This document shows positions 60,876 to 64,000 of a stretch of 64,000 nucleotides of DNA, one piece after another. The DNA lies in NCBI GenBank assembly GCA_003280895.1, contig QCDM01000001.1:62001-126000 (forward strand), written 5' to 3'. Both the position numbers and the translations under genes were made by a program. The notes beneath the pieces were generated by a model, which was given only the letters and a program-made list of their open reading frames with translations, did no database searches and was not told the DNA's origin. The stretch is from Prochlorococcus sp. AG-355-I20 (GTDB lineage Bacteria; Cyanobacteriota; Cyanobacteriia; PCC-6307; Cyanobiaceae). How positions within the stretch are numbered: the first letter of the stretch is position 1; every line of letters begins with the position of its first letter.

Positions 60876-61952
60876 CTATATATATACCTTATGTGCTCCA
60901 GGATATAAAAAATAAAAACTATTTTTATTTATCGAAAGAGAACATTTATCACCATTATTTAGGAGATTATTGATATCAGTTCTAACCCGCAATATGTTTC
61001 CATTAATAGTTACTTTATATATAAGAAATTCTCCAAGAAATTCTTTAGATATTACATTCGCATTTCCAGACTCTGATCTTTTAATTGAAATAAATTTAGG
61101 CGAAATTGACATACTTTTAATATTTGTATTTTGTAAAACCCCTGAACTATTTATTTCACCTAAACAAGACACATATGAATTACCATTTTTTTGAAGATTA
61201 ATAATATTATTACCCAAAATAAAACTACTAACAAATAGTGTCTTGGGATTGTTTAGAAGGTTAATTGGTGTATCAATTTGATGTATTTTTCCTTCATTCA
61301 TGACGGCAACTTTATCGCAAATTGACATTGCCTCTTCCGGATCATGAGTAACCATCAATCCACTTGAATTACAACCTTTTAGGATATTTGGGAGTTCACT
61401 TCTCAATTTTAGTTTGACATGCATATCAAGACTACAAAATGGTTCATCTAATAAAATAAAATTAGTGCCAGGAGCAAGAGCTCTCGCAATTGCTAGTCTT
61501 TGTTTTTGGCCTCCAGATAATTCATGTGGGTATCTTCCAATAAAACTATTAAGACCTACAACATTTAATAAATAGTCAACTCTAGATCTATCTTTTTTAT
61601 TTTTTAAACCAAAAATTACATTTTCCAAAACAGTTAAGTGAGGGAAAAGTGCATAATCTTGAAAAACCATACCAATATTTCTTTTCTCAGGACTAAGAAT
61701 TTTTTTCTCACTTGAAATTTCCTTATCATTTAGAGAAATTCTCCCTCTAGAGGGATATTCGAACCCCGCAATTAATCTTAAAAGAGTAGTTTTTCCGCAA
61801 CCAGAAGGACCAAGCAAACCTAACAATTCGCCATTTTCAATTTTAAGGTTAATTGCGTTTAATATCCAATTTGAACATTCTCGCTTATCATATTTATGAT
61901 GCAAATCATCAATTATTAACGCATCATTTTTCACTAAGTTTTTCTTATTCAA
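60876..61952 (-). CDS. ABC transporter ATP-binding protein, Fe3+ (FbpC/FutC)-type
   Basis: LLGPSGCGKTTLLRLIAGFEYPSRG, MVFQDYALFPHLTV, LSGGQKQRLAIARALAP, LMVTHDPEEAMSICDKVAVM; C-terminal TOBE-like region. Confidence 0.88.
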   Translation of the reverse strand: MNKKNLVKNDALIIDDLHHKYDKRECSNWILNAINLKIENGELLGLLGPSGCGKTTLLRLIAGFEYPSRGRISLNDKEISSEKKILSPEKRNIGMVFQDYALFPHLTVLENVIFGLKNKKDRSRVDYLLNVVGLNSFIGRYPHELSGGQKQRLAIARALAPGTNFILLDEPFCSLDMHVKLKLRSELPNILKGCNSSGLMVTHDPEEAMSICDKVAVMNEGKIHQIDTPINLLNNPKTLFVSSFILGNNIINLQKNGNSYVSCLGEINSSGVLQNTNIKSMSISPKFISIKRSESGNANVISKEFLGEFLIYKVTINGNILRVRTDINNLLNNGDKCSLSINKNSFYFLYPGAHKVYI

Positions 61953-62029
61953 ATATATTAAGTTAGCAGAAAATATTCACCTAAAATATCCCTTGTATAA
62001 TTTTATACATCGTTTAATTTTCAAATTTA

Positions 62030-62683
62030 ATGAGAAAGTCCGAAAGAGCAGAAATAATCCTTAAGGAACTCAAAAAGCTATATCCATCGCCTCCAATACC
62101 TCTTGATCATACAAATGCGTATACACTTCTAGTCGCCGTAGTTTTAAGTGCTCAATCAACAGACAAGAAAGTTAATGAATTAACAAAAAGCCTATTTAAA
62201 GTTGCAGATAATCCAGAAAAGATGGTGCAGCTAGGTATTAATGGCATTTACGAATACATAAAATTTTTAGGTCTATCTAATCAAAAATCAAAGAACATTT
62301 ATAACTTATCTAAATTATTGATTGAGAAGCATAATGGCGTGGTCCCAGATTGTTTTGAGAAGCTTGAATCTCTTCCAGGGGTAGGTCATAAAACAGCATC
62401 AGTTGTAATGTCTCAAGTGTTTAAAATACCCACATTCCCAGTAGATACTCACATACACAGGTTGGCACAAAGATGGGGTCTATCAAATGGAGATAACGTA
62501 GTTCAAACAGAAAAAGACCTAAAAAAAATATTTCCTGTAAATGATTGGAATACCTTACATTTGCAAATAATCTTTTATGGCAGAGAATACTGTACTGCAA
62601 GAGGTTGTGATGGAACAAAATGTTATTTATGTCGCACTCTTTATCCCAAAAGAAAAAAGAAATTTATATGTAAAAAGCCTTAA
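62030..62683 (+). CDS. nth: Endonuclease III
   Basis: VLSAQSTDKKVNELTKSLF, LPGVGHKTASVVMSQ, PVDTHIHRLAQRWGLS, FeS loop CTARGCDGTKCYLC. Confidence 0.95.
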   Translation: MRKSERAEIILKELKKLYPSPPIPLDHTNAYTLLVAVVLSAQSTDKKVNELTKSLFKVADNPEKMVQLGINGIYEYIKFLGLSNQKSKNIYNLSKLLIEKHNGVVPDCFEKLESLPGVGHKTASVVMSQVFKIPTFPVDTHIHRLAQRWGLSNGDNVVQTEKDLKKIFPVNDWNTLHLQIIFYGREYCTARGCDGTKCYLCRTLYPKRKKKFICKKP

Positions 62684-62718
62684 GAAATTTATATAATATT
62701 TAAATTAGTTTTTTAATC

Positions 62719-63378
62719 ATGAAAATAGCAATTACTGGTGCATCGGGGAAAACAGGTTATAGAATTTCCGAAGAAGCAGTTAAGAAAGGATATAAAGTAA
62801 GGCAAATCATCAGAAAGAATTCAAAAGTCTCAGCAGGATTAGAGCGTTTAGAAACAATTAGGGTTTCATTAGAAAACAAAGGAGAACTTGATGAAGCTTT
62901 AAAAGATATTGATGCTTTGATAATTGCGACTGGAGCGAGAGCATCATTAGATTTAACTGGTCCTGCAAAGGTTGATGCATTAGGTGTATACAGGCAATTA
63001 GAGAGTTGCAAAAGAGTTGGTATTAAAAGAGTTATTTTAGTTAGTTCCCTTTGTACTGGTAAATTATTTCACCCATTAAACTTATTTGGTTTGATTCTTA
63101 TTTGGAAGAAATTAGGTGAAAACTTTCTACGCAATTCAAATTTTGAATGGACTATTATTAGACCTGGAGGATTAAAGGAAAATGAAGATATTAAATCAGA
63201 AAATATAAATTATTCAAAAGAGGATACTCAAATTAATGGATCAATCCCAAGAAGATTAGTTGCGCAATGTTGTATAGATTCTTTAAAAAACAAAGAATCC
63301 ATAAATAAATTAATAGAAGTTACAAGTTCGAATGAGAATAAAAAGATATCTTTTAAAAAAGCTATGCAAATGATTTAA
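62719..63378 (+). CDS. NAD(P)-binding SDR-family protein
   Basis: MKIAITGASGKTGYRISEEAVKKGYKVRQIIRKNSK; ILVSSLCTGK; WTIIRPGGL. Confidence 0.88.
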   Translation: MKIAITGASGKTGYRISEEAVKKGYKVRQIIRKNSKVSAGLERLETIRVSLENKGELDEALKDIDALIIATGARASLDLTGPAKVDALGVYRQLESCKRVGIKRVILVSSLCTGKLFHPLNLFGLILIWKKLGENFLRNSNFEWTIIRPGGLKENEDIKSENINYSKEDTQINGSIPRRLVAQCCIDSLKNKESINKLIEVTSSNENKKISFKKAMQMI

Positions 63379-63404
63379 AAGATGTAAATATATAAATTAA
63401 AACT

Positions 63405-63593
63405 ATGAAAATAAATCCCAAAATTGACGCATTACAATTAATGCTTACTGATTTAAGAACTAGAAATGAGCCAATAAGACATAAAGCTGCATTTAAAGGC
63501 TGTCAACCAGAATTTCAAAGTCTTGTATCAAGATTAATAAAGCAGTTAGAGGAGGAATTAGTTGTTGAAAAGCTTACTAATCGTGATAGTTAA
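63405..63593 (+). CDS. Conserved hypothetical protein, 62 aa
   Basis: ORF immediately after the SDR gene, same strand. Confidence 0.6.
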   Translation: MKINPKIDALQLMLTDLRTRNEPIRHKAAFKGCQPEFQSLVSRLIKQLEEELVVEKLTNRDS

Positions 63594-63603
63594 AAAATTT
63601 AGA

Positions 63604-64000
63604 TTACTTAAATGAAATTAAGTTATCCAATTTTGCTTGTTCTGAAAGTTCATCATATCCTCCAAAAAATTTATTATCCAAAAATATTTGAGGGAAAGTA
63701 TTATGGCTACTTTGAGCCATAATTTTTTGAAAGCTCTCATCATTGTCTATTAGAGTAACTTCATGAGGGATAGATAAAGAATTAAGCAACCTAATTGCTC
63801 TTTTAGACCAAGGACAATCCTTTAAAATGTATGCTTTTACACGTGATTCATTAGTGATTAAATCATGATTTGAGATATTAATAATTTTCTGTTCAAAAGA
63901 AAGTAATAATATATCAGTACCTTTTTTTACAATACATCCCTCCTCAAGATGCCCGCCAAACACATTACATCCCTCATCTGCAAAACTCAAATGTAAATGA
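63604..64000 (-). CDS. PPC/DUF296 domain fused to glutaredoxin, partial; runs off the right edge
   Basis: Frame stays open upstream of the called TTG start: HLHLSFADEGCNVFGGHLEEGCIVKKGTDILLLSF (PPC-like) then VKAYILKDCPWSKRAIRLLNSLSIPHEVTLIDND...TFPQIFLDNKFFGGYDEL (glutaredoxin). Confidence 0.8.
   Translation of the reverse strand, partial: HLHLSFADEGCNVFGGHLEEGCIVKKGTDILLLSFEQKIINISNHDLITNESRVKAYILKDCPWSKRAIRLLNSLSIPHEVTLIDNDESFQKIMAQSSHNTFPQIFLDNKFFGGYDELSEQAKLDNLISFK

Noticed and set aside
60970-61194. 74-aa + strand ORF
   Set aside because: Antisense to the Fe-type ABC ATPase gene
1-64000. CRISPR array, prophage, IS element or rRNA
   Set aside because: No regularly spaced repeats, transposase, integrase or phage structural genes, or rRNA signatures were recognised

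Overview
This 64 kb window is low-GC and gene-dense. It reads as a chromosomal segment of a marine picocyanobacterium, most likely high-light Prochlorococcus (inferred from gene content, protein sequences and base composition; no database search was run). Recognisable modules, left to right: a partial PLP decarboxylase, tadA-like and aminotransferase genes; glnA with an NtcA-type promoter and strong terminator; GUN4-like, selU/mnmH and psb28; secDF and pdhB; ispE, rsmA and rlmH; umuDC with a LexA-type box and a downstream HExxH protein; dnaG, ruvA, rpsO, dnaE, gatA, rlmB, mrnC, carA, trpD; an ABC exporter, msrA, tRNA-Pro(GGG) and uppP; a glucosylglycerate-type cluster beside glycerate kinase; the full urease (ureABCDEFG) and urea ABC transporter (urtABCDE) loci; and an accessory stretch (about 52.6-61 kb) rich in micro-ORFs. 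The accessory stretch holds a Rieske oxygenase/micro-TM/ABC-ATPase cassette and an iron-type cluster (Crp-like regulator, ferritin, Fe-type ABC ATPase) with Fur-box-like sites and an unannotated Lys/Cys-rich 40-aa ORF. The last gene is a truncated PPC(DUF296)-glutaredoxin fusion. The best follow-up targets are the Fur-box/Cys-rich micro-ORF locus, the Rieske cassette, the possible SOS-linked metallopeptidase, the palindrome-flanked small putative DNA-binding gene, and a decayed secreted-protein gene at 36.4-36.7 kb.
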